DNA of 64,000 nt from Fratercula arctica (taxonomy: Eukaryota; Chordata; Aves; Charadriiformes; Alcidae), in contig CANTUZ010000004.1 of the NCBI GenBank assembly GCA_947846985.1, forward strand, positions 2,656,927-2,720,926. Reading direction: 5' to 3'. Made by a program: the position numbers and the translations under genes. The notes beneath the pieces are model-generated. The model was not told where the DNA came from. It made no database searches and saw only the letters and a list, made by a program, of their open reading frames with translations. Position 1 is the first letter of the stretch. Every line of letters starts with the position of its first letter. Positions 40,564 through 52,200 of this stretch are shown in pieces.

Positions 40564-43500
40564 GGTGGGTGATGCTGGTAATCGTTACCAAAAATGTAAT
40601 TGCTCCAGATTTCAACAAAGCAGCCTGGTATTCCTCCTTTGAGACACCCGATACCTGCCTTTCCTCACTTGTCTCCGGAGGAGGACGACTTGTGAAGTAA
40701 ATCCAAGCCAGCGTCCGTGTCAGGGAGCGCTTGGGCTTGGGGGCCTGGTGGAGTATCGCTCCCAGCGGAGCGGCAGCCCCTCTCCCCAGGCTCCCCAAAG
40801 CCAGGGTGCCACCTGCTGCGGGGACAGAGCAGCCCCTTGGAAAGTTAATCGCACGAGTTTTACTGGTTTCTCGTAAAAGCAGGAAAGGTAATTAGTAGGG
40901 TACACCATAAGCAATAACAACCACCTTGTTTTTGGCACGACGGTTAAAATTTCTAGCTTGGCTCCTGGCTAACGTAAAGGCTTCAGCTGTAGATTGCTGG
41001 TTTCACCCAGCTCTGTAATTGCAGCAATGCCGCCAACCAGATGACCGGCTTTACAAGCCTGGCATGCTACGGAGGACAATCCGGCATCCAGTGACATTTT
41101 ATGGATTGACTGAATATTTTCATGAAGCCGTAAGAATTGAAAGGGGGCTGGGGGGGAGGGCACAAACCAGCTGTTGCATGCTTCTTATTTCCACAGCCGC
41201 TGCGCCAGAATAGAGCACGGATTGTTATCTAGTGTGATGATGTCCCGTGTTAGGCGGCATCTGATCAAATTACCGAGGCTTTTTACATATTAATAGCAGG
41301 CTGTGATTATTTTTGATTTGTTGGGCGTGTATTTTGGCTGAGGTAGGGGAGGAACAGGTGCAGCCATATGAGGTTACGATAGCCGGTCGAAAAAGCCGCG
41401 GTCAAAGGGCTTGAGGTCTGTCTGTGGTGCGGTTAATGTGACAGTGTGGCACCAGCAAACCATGAGTGCTCCCAGCTGCTCTGCGCTCCCGCTTCCACGC
41501 TGTGTCTGCTCTTTGTCTCTTTAGCTTGTTCTTTGTTTCAACCCTCCTTTGCTTTTACTGCTGGTTGCTTTCTTGCCTCTCTGTCTTCTTCGCCTTCTCT
41601 CTCTCCTGCCTTTTCCTAAATCCTCAGCAGTATTCTCCAAACCCTGTGCGTGCTTGCACCGTGCTCCTGCGTCTCGGGTTTTATTTTATTTCATCTTCTG
41701 TCTGGGTGCCTGCGAGCTCTGAAGCTTTGTGAGCGTATCTTGCTTTTTTGGCCCCTGTTCCGCAAACCGACCAAGTAACGTAGATATCTCTTCTTGCAGC
41801 GCGGCGTTTTAAAATTCAGTTGAATTAGGTATCGTTTCTTCTTTTGATGTAGGGAAATCCAAAGAATTAATAAATTATAGTGGCACTACTTGGCGCTTAA
41901 GGAGAGCTTTCCATCTTCAAAGTGCTCTGCGCGCAGTATTTCATTATTTATACCATTAATTATATTAGTACTTGTAAGGAAAAGGCCCCTTAAATTGTTG
42001 TTGATAAAAGTACGCTGTTAAGGGGATAGGAATTCAGTGCTTAAGTTGTAGCAGATAATTTGTCCACTGAGGCACGGTGCCTTGGAGAAGATGTTAAGGC
42101 GGATTTACAGCAGTTCTTTAAGTGTCTAATGAAAAGTCTTGCTTTATGTTTAAACCAGTAATACCTGGGAGCTTTAAAGTGCCTTTGTAAGTGCGGGATG
42201 AATACTAAGGAAGCCTTAAGGCATGCAGGACAGGTAGGTGGGACCCTCATTTTGCAGCTGAGTCATTAGTGTCTCGGTTCCTATCTGCAGAGCGACTTAG
42301 GAGCCGTTCCTATAATACTGGGGCTCTGTGTCACTTGAACATGTTGCCCCAGTTTGGGTGGACCAAGATCTCAGAGTTAGCCTGGGGCAAAACTGGGAAG
42401 AACATTCTTAAGCTGTTGGCCCATGTTTGGTTGCCTCAGCGATAGTCACATTTGAAATGAAAGAAACAAAAGGAATAATTGACATACTAGCAGTCTGTGT
42501 TCTGCAGGTGGTAAGAGCTCTAAATGCACACCAATAAATCTTTTCATGCTTTTCTGGAGCAGGCAGCTACACACTTCCGTGTAAACAGGGAACAAAGTAA
42601 AATTAGTTTGAAATGTGATCCTAAGATAGTCAGCACCCAGGAATGCCACCAGAAGTAATTGTCGCAATAACCTCCCCGTTCTTTTATGTATTTCCACCAT
42701 GTGTATGAAGTACGTGTGCTGCTTTTCTCTCCCATCTCAAGTCAAATGGCCTCACGCTTCAGACGGCTCGTGGCCAGACCATTGCATTTTGCTCCATTTA
42801 CTGTGACTGTAGCGTTCAGGCCTTTGGTAGCATTACAGAGAATAACCCCCCACTTTTTTTTAGGGAAATCGGGAAAGTTAATTGTCGCCAAACTTTTCAA
42901 ATTTGAGTTTAGGTCTGTTGCTCCATAGTCAGGAATCTGAAGCTAAACGTTGAACTGTCAAAAGAGCCGAACGCCAAAGACCCATGAACTGCATGGAAGA
43001 CTCTCATATCTGAAAAATCAGGTCGTAGTTTCCCGACTATTAACTAGGTTCTGAATTCTTAAAACCTCTGCAGAGATGTGCCCGTTTTGATCTGGTACTG
43101 GCAAATGGAAATCACTGACCCGTGCAGACTTCCAGGCATCTACCAGGTGGCTTTTCTTGAATTTTTTTTCCAAGAGAGGGTTTTCTTATCAGAAACTTGA
43201 GCATTTAAGTCTCAAAATATGAGTGAGGGTGGCTCTGTGCTGACCTCTTGCCATGTCCTTTGGCCATTATTCCACTATGGAAGTAATTCTTATTTTTTTT
43301 TTTAATAAAGGAGAGAGGCCACAAGGCGAAGGTTTAGGAGCCAAGTGACGAGGCACTACATCTGCTCTCTCCCTCTCCTCGCCCGGTGCTTACCCCGTGC
43401 CTGGCTTCTGAGACACCAGCTTCACCCCGCAGGGAGCTGCCAGCTCTAAAACGCAGAAATGCAGGCTGCTTTTCACGGCTGACATCGTTCTCGCACAGGT

Positions 43501-46140
43501 TTTCTCCTTTCCCACCCGCTGTTTTGGGATCCTCCTTACAGCCGGAAAAAAAAACAAGCGAAGGAATAAATCAATAGATATATCAAATGATCTCGTCAAA
43601 CAGATTAAACGTCACTTTTTGCCAGTGGAAAGATATTAGGAGTTTTGGGTATGGTGGGTTTAGGAGTCTTAGGGTGGAGCTGAGTATGATAAAGCTTTGT
43701 TAAATAGAGCAGAATGAGTTAACTCCAGTGTGCGTGTTAGCCAAAGCTTGGTACCCAAGTAACTGAACCTGAATTTATTCTATAACTGCACCATAAATCA
43801 GAGTTGGAAGTCATGTTTCCTGTCGTACAGCCACCGCCGTGTGTACGCGAGAGGAGAACCGGCTGTGTCACCAGAGCAGAAATTGCCATTTCTCTTTGTC
43901 TTGTTGACATCTTGCCCCAAGGGGCTGTACATTTGCTGCCACCTCTTGCTGTTACTAAGGTTCGTGTTGCCACCATCAGCATGTTTACAGAGAATCTCCC
44001 TAAATTTCTGATGGCTGCCGGCGTGTTTGTTCCCTCTGCGTGCACCTTGCCACGAGAGAAGAGCACCGTTTGAAACGAATTAAATGCTTTTGTAAAGCAG
44101 TGAAGAGACGCAAGGATTTTTCCGCAGCCTTTCTGGTTATCCCACCGTTTCCAGCTTTGCACTTTTTGATGCAGCGTTGTAGCGTAAGCCACTTTGTTTT
44201 GACAAAAAGCACGGTTTCAGAGGGGACGCGTCCGGCCTTTTCTACCCGACAGTCGGCCCTGGATGCGGGATGGGTCAAAGAAGAGAGAACCTCTACCAGT
44301 GTTCCCCCTTGAGCAACTCAGGGGTGGCGAAACCTTCTCGGACACCTGGAATTGCCTCTCCCCATGGCTTGCTTTGAAGTACATCGCTTTAAGTCTTCAG
44401 AAGAGCGCAGCAGCCAGCAGCTTCTGGTTTAAGTGCCTGAGCAAGCGGCCGGATTTGTCAAGATTGTTTTGCTCTCATTAAGCAGTCTAATGGGCCTTTA
44501 AGGCACATTTCAGTCTTTTATCATTATGCTTAACAGTTTTAGTAGTTAGCCCGAAATGTGTTCCTACTAGTAAACTGTTAATCATCTTTTCATATCTTCA
44601 TTTGCCTCAGTCGTACTTTACACTGTTAGTAAATCACTGCATCATGTAAATGAGTAGCAAAGTCTGGTCGTCTTTCAAGTCAATTAAAAATGAGGCTTAA
44701 TGGCTTGGATAGCGGCTGTCTGCACTGCACGGGAAAATTCCCTGTGTGGCGTAAATTTGGAGTGGTGTACGCGCAGGGGTCGTCTAATGGAAAAGAGTTG
44801 TTTAGATGAGAAACTGATCTTCCACTTTCCGTTTTCTTTCGGTGGATTTAACCGAGGGCTTGTAAAACCAGGTAATTAAATGTGAACGTAGCAATTGTAT
44901 CATTCAGATTACCTCCGTATGTAGTTGCTGGTTGGTTTTTTTGAACTGCCAGAGAAAGGATACTTGGCATGGGTGAAGGGACGCTGCAGAGGAGCCGAGT
45001 GCAGGCAAGACGTTTTCATAGGAAAAGGGGATGGCAGGCAGACTTGGCTGCTTCTCTGGGATGCTGCTGATGCTTTTTGATATCAGGATGGCTGGAAGTC
45101 AGCATTCAGGAGGAAAGAGAAAGGCGGCTTTGTTTTCCATGTATCCTACCGAAAGTAATGAGTCCCAAGAGGCTGCTTAGACCCTGGAGAAGGTGGTGGG
45201 AGGGAAGGAGAAGCCTGGCAAGTGTTCAAGCAACGGGCTGAGGGCTTGAGCTCTCTTCCAAAAGCATGGTGGCGGCGTGGGATCATGACCTCGGTGCGGA
45301 GGGAATGGGAAGGGGTCAAGCAGGGGTGGTGAAAACCCTTAGGAATTAGCTGCGGGTGTTCCAGTTGGGTGCACTGATGGAGTGGCGGCGACAGCTATTT
45401 CCAAATCTGTTGGACTGTCTGCTTGGTCAGAGTCCCCTTCTGACCCCTTGGTCAGAGTTTTGGAGTAAATGTGGCCAGGGAGAGCCTGTTCATACCTGGC
45501 CGTGCATTCAGTGTCTTTGACTAAATCAGTTTAATTGCATCTTAGGCTCTTCAGACCTTCCATCTTACAGCCGAACGTAATGAGCACAGTTTATATCATG
45601 GTTCTGACGTGAGAACTTTTTATTTCCGTGATCCTGCAGACTGAAAGTTTTGAATGTTGCGTTCAGCAGCTCATTGGGATTCAGGCACGTCGATATTTAC
45701 CTGCCTTCCCCATCAGCACCTGGGATGCTGTACGGTGCCGCCACTGTCTGTCCAGGAGCATCAAGGCTGGTTCAGTTGCCTCCGCGCAAGCTGGGATCGT
45801 AGCAGCAGCTGCGGTTTGGACAGTCTGAACTTGATTAGAGAGAAGTTTCCCAGAGATGCTGTAATCACCTTGAGTTTATTGGAGGTGAAGTCCTATCGAT
45901 TATCTTGCCATTGGAGTTGATTCTTTGCCGCGCATGGCCTTGTCTTTCAACTGCGTGCTGGATCGAACGAATAGTACCGAAGTTGTGCCTGATAAGCGTG
46001 TGGGAGTTTGGGGTAGTTTGTTGCAGACTTTACTCTTCCCACCTTTCTATATTGAGCTATTTGAGCCATTTGCTGTTGCGTAAAATAGCACGGACCTTGT
46101 GCTCTTTTGGGTCTAATTTAAAACTTACGTTTGTTTGCAG

Positions 46141-46248
46141 AATAACACAAGTTGGAAGCCAGATTCCTGCCAAGACTGCCGTTGCCACAGCAATATTGTC
46201 ACCTGTGAACCTACCGTCTGCAAACACCCTCAGTGTGATTTTCCAAAG
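46141..46248 (+). CDS. FRAS1: FRAS1 exon a: first half of VWC1
   Basis: This 108-bp, phase 0-0 exon encodes residues 1-36 of the visible product, the CxxCxC half of the first VWC domain. It begins NNTSWKPDSCQDCRC, runs through VTCEPTVC and HPQC, and ends FPK. The acceptor is preceded by a T-rich tract ending TTTGCAG and the donor is GTAAGG. The WKPDSC core matches human FRAS1 as I recall it. The first VWC cysteine and the signal peptide must come from an upstream exon that I could not find. NNTS forms two overlapping N-glycosylation sequons at a place where the human protein, from memory, has none. Confidence 0.95.
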
Positions 46249-49200
46249 GTAAGGGGCTGCGACTGTCCAAATGCCAGCTGACCCCTTCTGTGTGGTGGGA
46301 GAAATGTCAGGTCCCTCTGGAGTTCCCAGCCTTCCCCTGCTTTAAACCCCTGGAATAGTTATATCTGAAAATGCTCGTTTGGGTCCCCCACACTGTGTTA
46401 GATGTAAAGGAATGGTGGGGGCCGTTGGGGTATTTGTTCCTACAGTCCCTCTCGAAGCAAAGATGAAGAGGGACACAAAAAGAGGATGCAGCATGAGGCG
46501 CTTCCCTGGAGGAACTGAAGGAGGTGAGCTGGTTGCTCCTCTTTGTACACCGCGGTGACAGCTGCCGTATCAACCTTCTGGGCTCAGCTGCAGCTCCCTT
46601 TGCACCCAAGGGTCTGATTCACAGCAGGATTTGGGGGAAACAAAAGGGAGCAGTGAAATCCCGACTCAGCTCCCAGAGCGTATGTCAGGCACGGTCCCTC
46701 TGCCCGTTCACTTCCAATTGACGCAAACCTGCGCAAGAAGCACACAGGCAAAACCCAGCATGTGAAGCCTTTGTCTCCTTCGCCACCCTACAGCCAGAGG
46801 CTTGGTGTTGGGACAGCTTCCCGGCTGCCTGTGCCCCGAGGGCGGTCTGGTCCCCAGAGGAAACCCCTGAACTGGGTTTGGACCTCCCAGCGTGAGCCCA
46901 GCTTCCAGTTCACCCTTCATTGGAACGTGGAGCTGGGTCTCCCTCAAACAGGCAGATGGACGCTTTCCGCTCCGGTGAACAACAACAGAGCTGAGATTGT
47001 CTGTCTTTCAGTTTCTTCTGCCTTGCGGTGGTTGTTGAGCTCTCGTTGTCTCCTGTTTGTATTTCTCTGTCTGAGCCTTCATTAATGGTTGCAGCTAATT
47101 GGCCATGGAATTGGTCTTGCATTAGCATCTGGATTACTGGGGTAGTACGCGCGAATGACAATGAAAATTAGTGTTTTAAAGAGGCACTGCCAATATAATT
47201 ATATGGCTTTATGAAGCAGGTTAAAGTGTTTTCCAATGTGACAGCACTAAAAAGGAAATACTTTTGATTCTTCCCGGTTTTCCCTGTTACTATCACCATG
47301 TATTGGTTAAAGCAAGACCGAAATGCTAGCAATTTTTATGCTAAAGAGGAGAGAAATAAAAAAAGAGTGCTGTCATGGCACACAACAATGAGTTCACTTT
47401 AAAAATTTGGGTAAATTAAAAGGTGGTAACTTTAAAGCTCATAAAGGGAAATAGATTTATAGTGAGAAATGAATCTGTGTGACTCCTTGACACGGGTAAT
47501 ATTCAAGATAAAGAGTTTAAGTGTTCCATAAAGGTCTGGCCATTTAAATGTTGAAAAGGATCATCAAGGATCTTGGAAGAAAAAAATCTGATCATCCTTC
47601 GAGCATAAACAAACCACGGATGAACAAGGTCAGAAATCGCCATCGTCTCCGTGGTTTATTTCTTGTTTGCTTATTATGAGATTTATGCTAATATTGCTGA
47701 TCTTGTTTACAGCGACAAGGCATAAACAAAACCAGGCAGTCCTTGCAAAAAGCGTTCCCAGTGGTGTTCTAGGCATTTGCGTGTAAAACCTACTGCTGTG
47801 CATGCCGAATGCTTTGAGTAGGTGGAAAATCAGCAAACGTTATTTCTTTTGTGTGAACCAAAACAAACCAACAGCCGAGCACGGTTCCTCCGCAGCAGGG
47901 TCACGGTTGAATAGGGTTTAATGGTTTAAGCTAAATGAAATATTTAATTTTATTTCCCACCTCCTAAAAACCATGGCATTGAAGGAAACCTTTGAAGGGA
48001 GAAACTTTTTTCCCTTTGAAAAATCAGAATGTTTCTTTTGGAAAACAAAGAAAGAAAACTGGTGATGTTTCAAATGATTCTGGTTGCTTTTATCATATAA
48101 ATAGAGAAGTGAAGGGTAAGACAATTTTTTTTGGCATCGCAGCGTCTTTGTTTTTTGTTCTAACAAAACACATCATGACTCCCTTCTGAGCGGGAATCCC
48201 TTACGCGTTGGCCGTGCCCTTTCAAAGCGGAAAGGACGGAGTATGTCTCCTGAGAAACACCGCTGCAATATTTTGAAGCAAGTGACCTCATGGATAAAAT
48301 TTTTCTGCATTTCGCTTCCTGAACCTGCCGTGTTTCTCTCTGGTTTTCCTTTTCTGTTTTCTCCCTCTCCAGCTCCCACGCTCACATCAGTAAAACTGTT
48401 TTTTTATTGTTACTAGCTGTGTGTTATTGTGTATTATACAGGAGAACGAAGTGCCACCTCCCAACAAAGGGCCCTGGTGTAGCAGCATTACATATTTCAC
48501 GTAATACGTTTCCTCTCTAAACTGAGAGCACTGGGTCCAACAAGGCCCCATGTCTTTACCTTCACGTTGAAGTCTGTTTCATGCGAACTGCTTATTGGAT
48601 TCTTGTCTCTTTTTAGGGAGAAGTGCTCCAAATAGCCCCCAACAAGTGCTGCCCTGAGTGCGCCTCCCGAGCTGAAGGATTTTGCCAGCATGAAGGACAG
48701 ATCCGCAGTGTGAGTGCTCTGTCGTATTCCTCAGCAAGGGCAATCCTTCCCAGTCTTTGGATCTCTGTTTGGTTCACGTCCATGAAGGATGCTTAGCTGA
48801 CATGCGGGAGAAGGATAGTTCGTTGGGATTATATTCTATCTCTATCAGATAATGTAATATATCAGGAGTTTGGTCAGCAGGGTTTGCAAAAAGGGAACGT
48901 CGCTGAGCAATATTATGTCCTGCCTGGCTTAAGAGGAGACGGTTTCCCACTCATTCGTTCACTTTTGTTTCTGTGGGTGACTGAGACAATATAATAATGT
49001 TAGGAGGGGAGCAAAGCACATTGAACTTGACATATTAGTTAGCCTGAGAGAAGGCTTTTCTCTCAGCAGCCATCTACGCGGCAAGAGATTGATTGCTGTT
49101 GTGCATTTTGTAATCCTGAATTATTCAAGAAGCAGATTCCAGGATGCGGTTTCACCTAGGGGGGCTGAAGGGCCAAAACAATAAGAAGAAGTGCCTACAA

Positions 49201-52200
49201 ATAAGGAAAAAGCAAAGATTCATGGGCAGTAGTTAAGGAATCATGTCAAACAATAGGCAAACATAGAAAAATGGCTTAACAGCGAACCCAAGTCGTATGT
49301 CTGGTCTCTTAAAGACTTTTCTGTTTGACAAGAGGCAAGTCAGGTCCAAATCTTAAGAAATACGCTAAAATGCCCAGATACGTTTGAATATCTGGACACC
49401 TGAGATGGATGCCGTAACCCTCTGTTTCAGCGTGGGGCATGACCAGCGTGATGCTGCTACAAGCTAGACAAAGACTGGAATAGGAGGGAGAACACATCCA
49501 TCCTCTCCTATTTCTTTGTGCCGGCGATTTGGGCGATACTATATTACATCATACGGCATTGTATTTCTTCTTGTTGTTGCTGTTGCTGCGTTTGGCTGTG
49601 TTGTATTTTCGGTGCAGCTTTTGTCTTGTCTCTCTCTGTAAGCCTGTTCTTTGGGACGCCGCTCAGGTGAATAAGTAGCCATCCCCACAGGGATTATAGA
49701 CATATCTGTAGCTAGAGTCCAATTCCACTGTCAGGGGATCATTAAACCATTTTTTTGTCAGTGCAAAGTCTTACCCTGATGATTGGCACGGATTTCCTGA
49801 AGGAAGAAGTTTTCTCTTTTGTTAGTAAGCCACTGTAATGGTTTACAACTTCACCTTCGTTCTACAAGTATCTCGCTAGCAACGCTGGCCCTAGCGGTAG
49901 CTCCATCAAAGAAAATCTCTGTCTTCTATTTGGCAAGAGCCTTTTTACTCCCTGCCTAATTCAATACTGCATATTTTGTAAAAATTAGCGTTCTCTTATT
50001 CGTTGGAGAGTGTCACAACGCACCAACGTGTTTCTTCTTGGGGCCAATTTTTCCTCACCATGCCTCAGGGTAGAGGTATTTGTGTCTGCCGTAATGAATA
50101 AGGAAATCTAATGAGATTTTAGTGAAGTGTGTTAAGTACGTGGGGCGGGCGGTGTTCGCCTGACCACCTTGTGATCAGGTGTGTGTCAGGGCCCATGTTG
50201 AATATTTCTCGAAAGAAAACAAGTCTCTAAATGTAGAGTTTGCCCTACAGAAGCTGTAGTGGGAGGTGGGGGGGGGGGTATACAATAGCCTGGGGTTTTT
50301 GCAGGAGGTTGTTGCTGGATGCCACTCTGCAACAGGAAGGAAAATCAGGCTGATCCCCAGGTTTGCTACTTTACCAGTATTAAATTACTCTTTGCCCCAA
50401 CAACGCAGGCAGGAGTAAGGGCTATAGCGTGCAAAGATTGACCGGGCCTGCAAAAGAGTGAGGTTAACACTAATCTAGGGGGCATTAAAAGGGAGAAGAT
50501 GTATTTACAGGTCTCATTGGCAGCTGGATTCATGTCTGTCTTTTCTCTGCCATCGGTTGTGTTGCGCCACAGCACGGCACGCAGTGGACCGGCTCTGGTT
50601 GTGTCCGGTGCTCCTGCGCCCACGGGAAGGTGAACTGCAGCCCCACGACCTGCCCGACCCTCACTTGTGGACGAGGGGAGCTGCAATACACTGCTCGGGG
50701 ATCCTGCTGCCCCAGATGTGTGGGGCTCGGCGGTGAGTGTTGCGTGTGAATGGGGCACTGTCTGGCTTCAGTGGTCCGAGCGGTAGGTCACTGGAAATCT
50801 CCTTTTAGTAACAAATCTGGAAAGCTTTTCTTTTCTTGTTCAGTTCTGTTGGGAAGACGCCGGTGTCAAGTGTGTCTCTTAATTTTCTTTATGTTCTGCT
50901 ATCATATTTACATTTTTAAGGGCTTCACCCATAGGCCAAGAGGAAGCGATAAGCTTTAAGCAGTGAGCAAATGTGCCTGATATGTTCTTATTTTGGAGAC
51001 TAAAATCTGGATAAAAAAGATGCAAATATTTGCTACGTGCTGAGGGTACCTTTGGCACTTGCGGACTCGGACTGCAAGTTCCAAAAATGGGATACCTTTT
51101 CTCATAGAAGTCCAGCGGGAAAAGTGCATCCAGAGCTCTTAATTCACTAGTCTAAACCCCTTGAAAACTGGTGGAATTGTTACTGTCCTTACCGGCTTTG
51201 ACGAACCAGAATTTTGAATTCTGAGATGCACAAAATCTGTGTTTTAATTATGGGTGACGGAAAGGGATTAAAGGGCACTGAAAAAGATAATTACCCATTG
51301 TTTTCATGTTTCTTAGAGCCTTGCTCCTTTGATGGGCGCTTGTTCCGGGATGGTGAGGACTGGCGCCTTGGTCGGTGCTCCAAATGCGTCTGCAGGGACG
51401 GCGCGACCCAGTGCTTCACAGCTTCCTGCCAGCCTCTACTCTGCAACCAGGTCAGGACCCATCGGCCTTCTGTCTTCCCCTTGGCAAGGGCCATTTCTCA
51501 CGCAGATGTACGAATTAGCGGGCAGATCTTCTGTCTGACAAGTGGGCGATTCGGAAAAGGGAGTTTTGATGTGTGGAAATGATGTGGAGTGGTGAAGTTT
51601 GTCAGTATACGCTTGCTGTCTGTCTCTTCCCCCATACCTTCTTTCCCCATCATTTTACTGTTGTCATGCCTTTGCTGGCTAATTAAGTACTGTCTAAAGC
51701 AGCTGCTTTTTGTTTTATACTGTAAAAATTATGTAGGGTTGATCAGGAAATGTTTTATTTCTGTAAGGGAAGGAAAGAAGACACAAGATTTTTAATGGGG
51801 GTTTATCGTTACAAACTTCAGTGTTTGGTTTGCAGCTGAAAAGTTTGGTTTGCAGGTCTTGTTTACTTTTTTATTACGAGAATGCTAGAAATACAGTGGA
51901 AAGTTGTCAAATGCGGATGAAATTCCCTTTTTGACTTAAAGAGTTTAGAAATACAAACCAACTTCAGCTGAAAGAGAAGTCTCAGAGCACTATTCCTTAC
52001 CTGTGCTTGTGTTTAGAAATCAACAAAACCAGTAAGATAAGTTAGGCAAGCTCAAGTAGTGAGTCATGGTTTTAGTCCAGTTGAAAGAACTGAGATACTT
52101 CTGCCTCCAAGGTCTTTGCTGTGGACAAATGATGAGTTCTTAGCACTGAATGCGGTGATCAACCCAACCGAAACACTACAAGATTATATACAGTGTTAAC

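Larger units (their letters stand above)
35286..46140. other. Upstream non-coding region, part 5; probably FRAS1 intron up to exon a
   Basis: No exon is recognised before the acceptor at 46141. It contains a T run and TTTGG repeat near 35841-35937, two hairpins (38121-38142 and 40536-40563), a pyrimidine-rich stretch (41470-41700), and several candidate conserved blocks (36840-37020, 40990-41300 and 44475-44720). Confidence 0.55.

Noticed and set aside
41466..41732. Strongly hydrophobic 88-codon open frame
   Set aside because: The hydrophobicity comes from a pyrimidine-rich stretch that translates to Leu, Phe and Ser; no domain or splice sites support it.
42190..42300. Possible second MIR-like SINE
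   Set aside because: Only one short stretch (CCTCATTTTGCAGCTGAG) resembles the MIR core; the flanks do not follow the consensus order.
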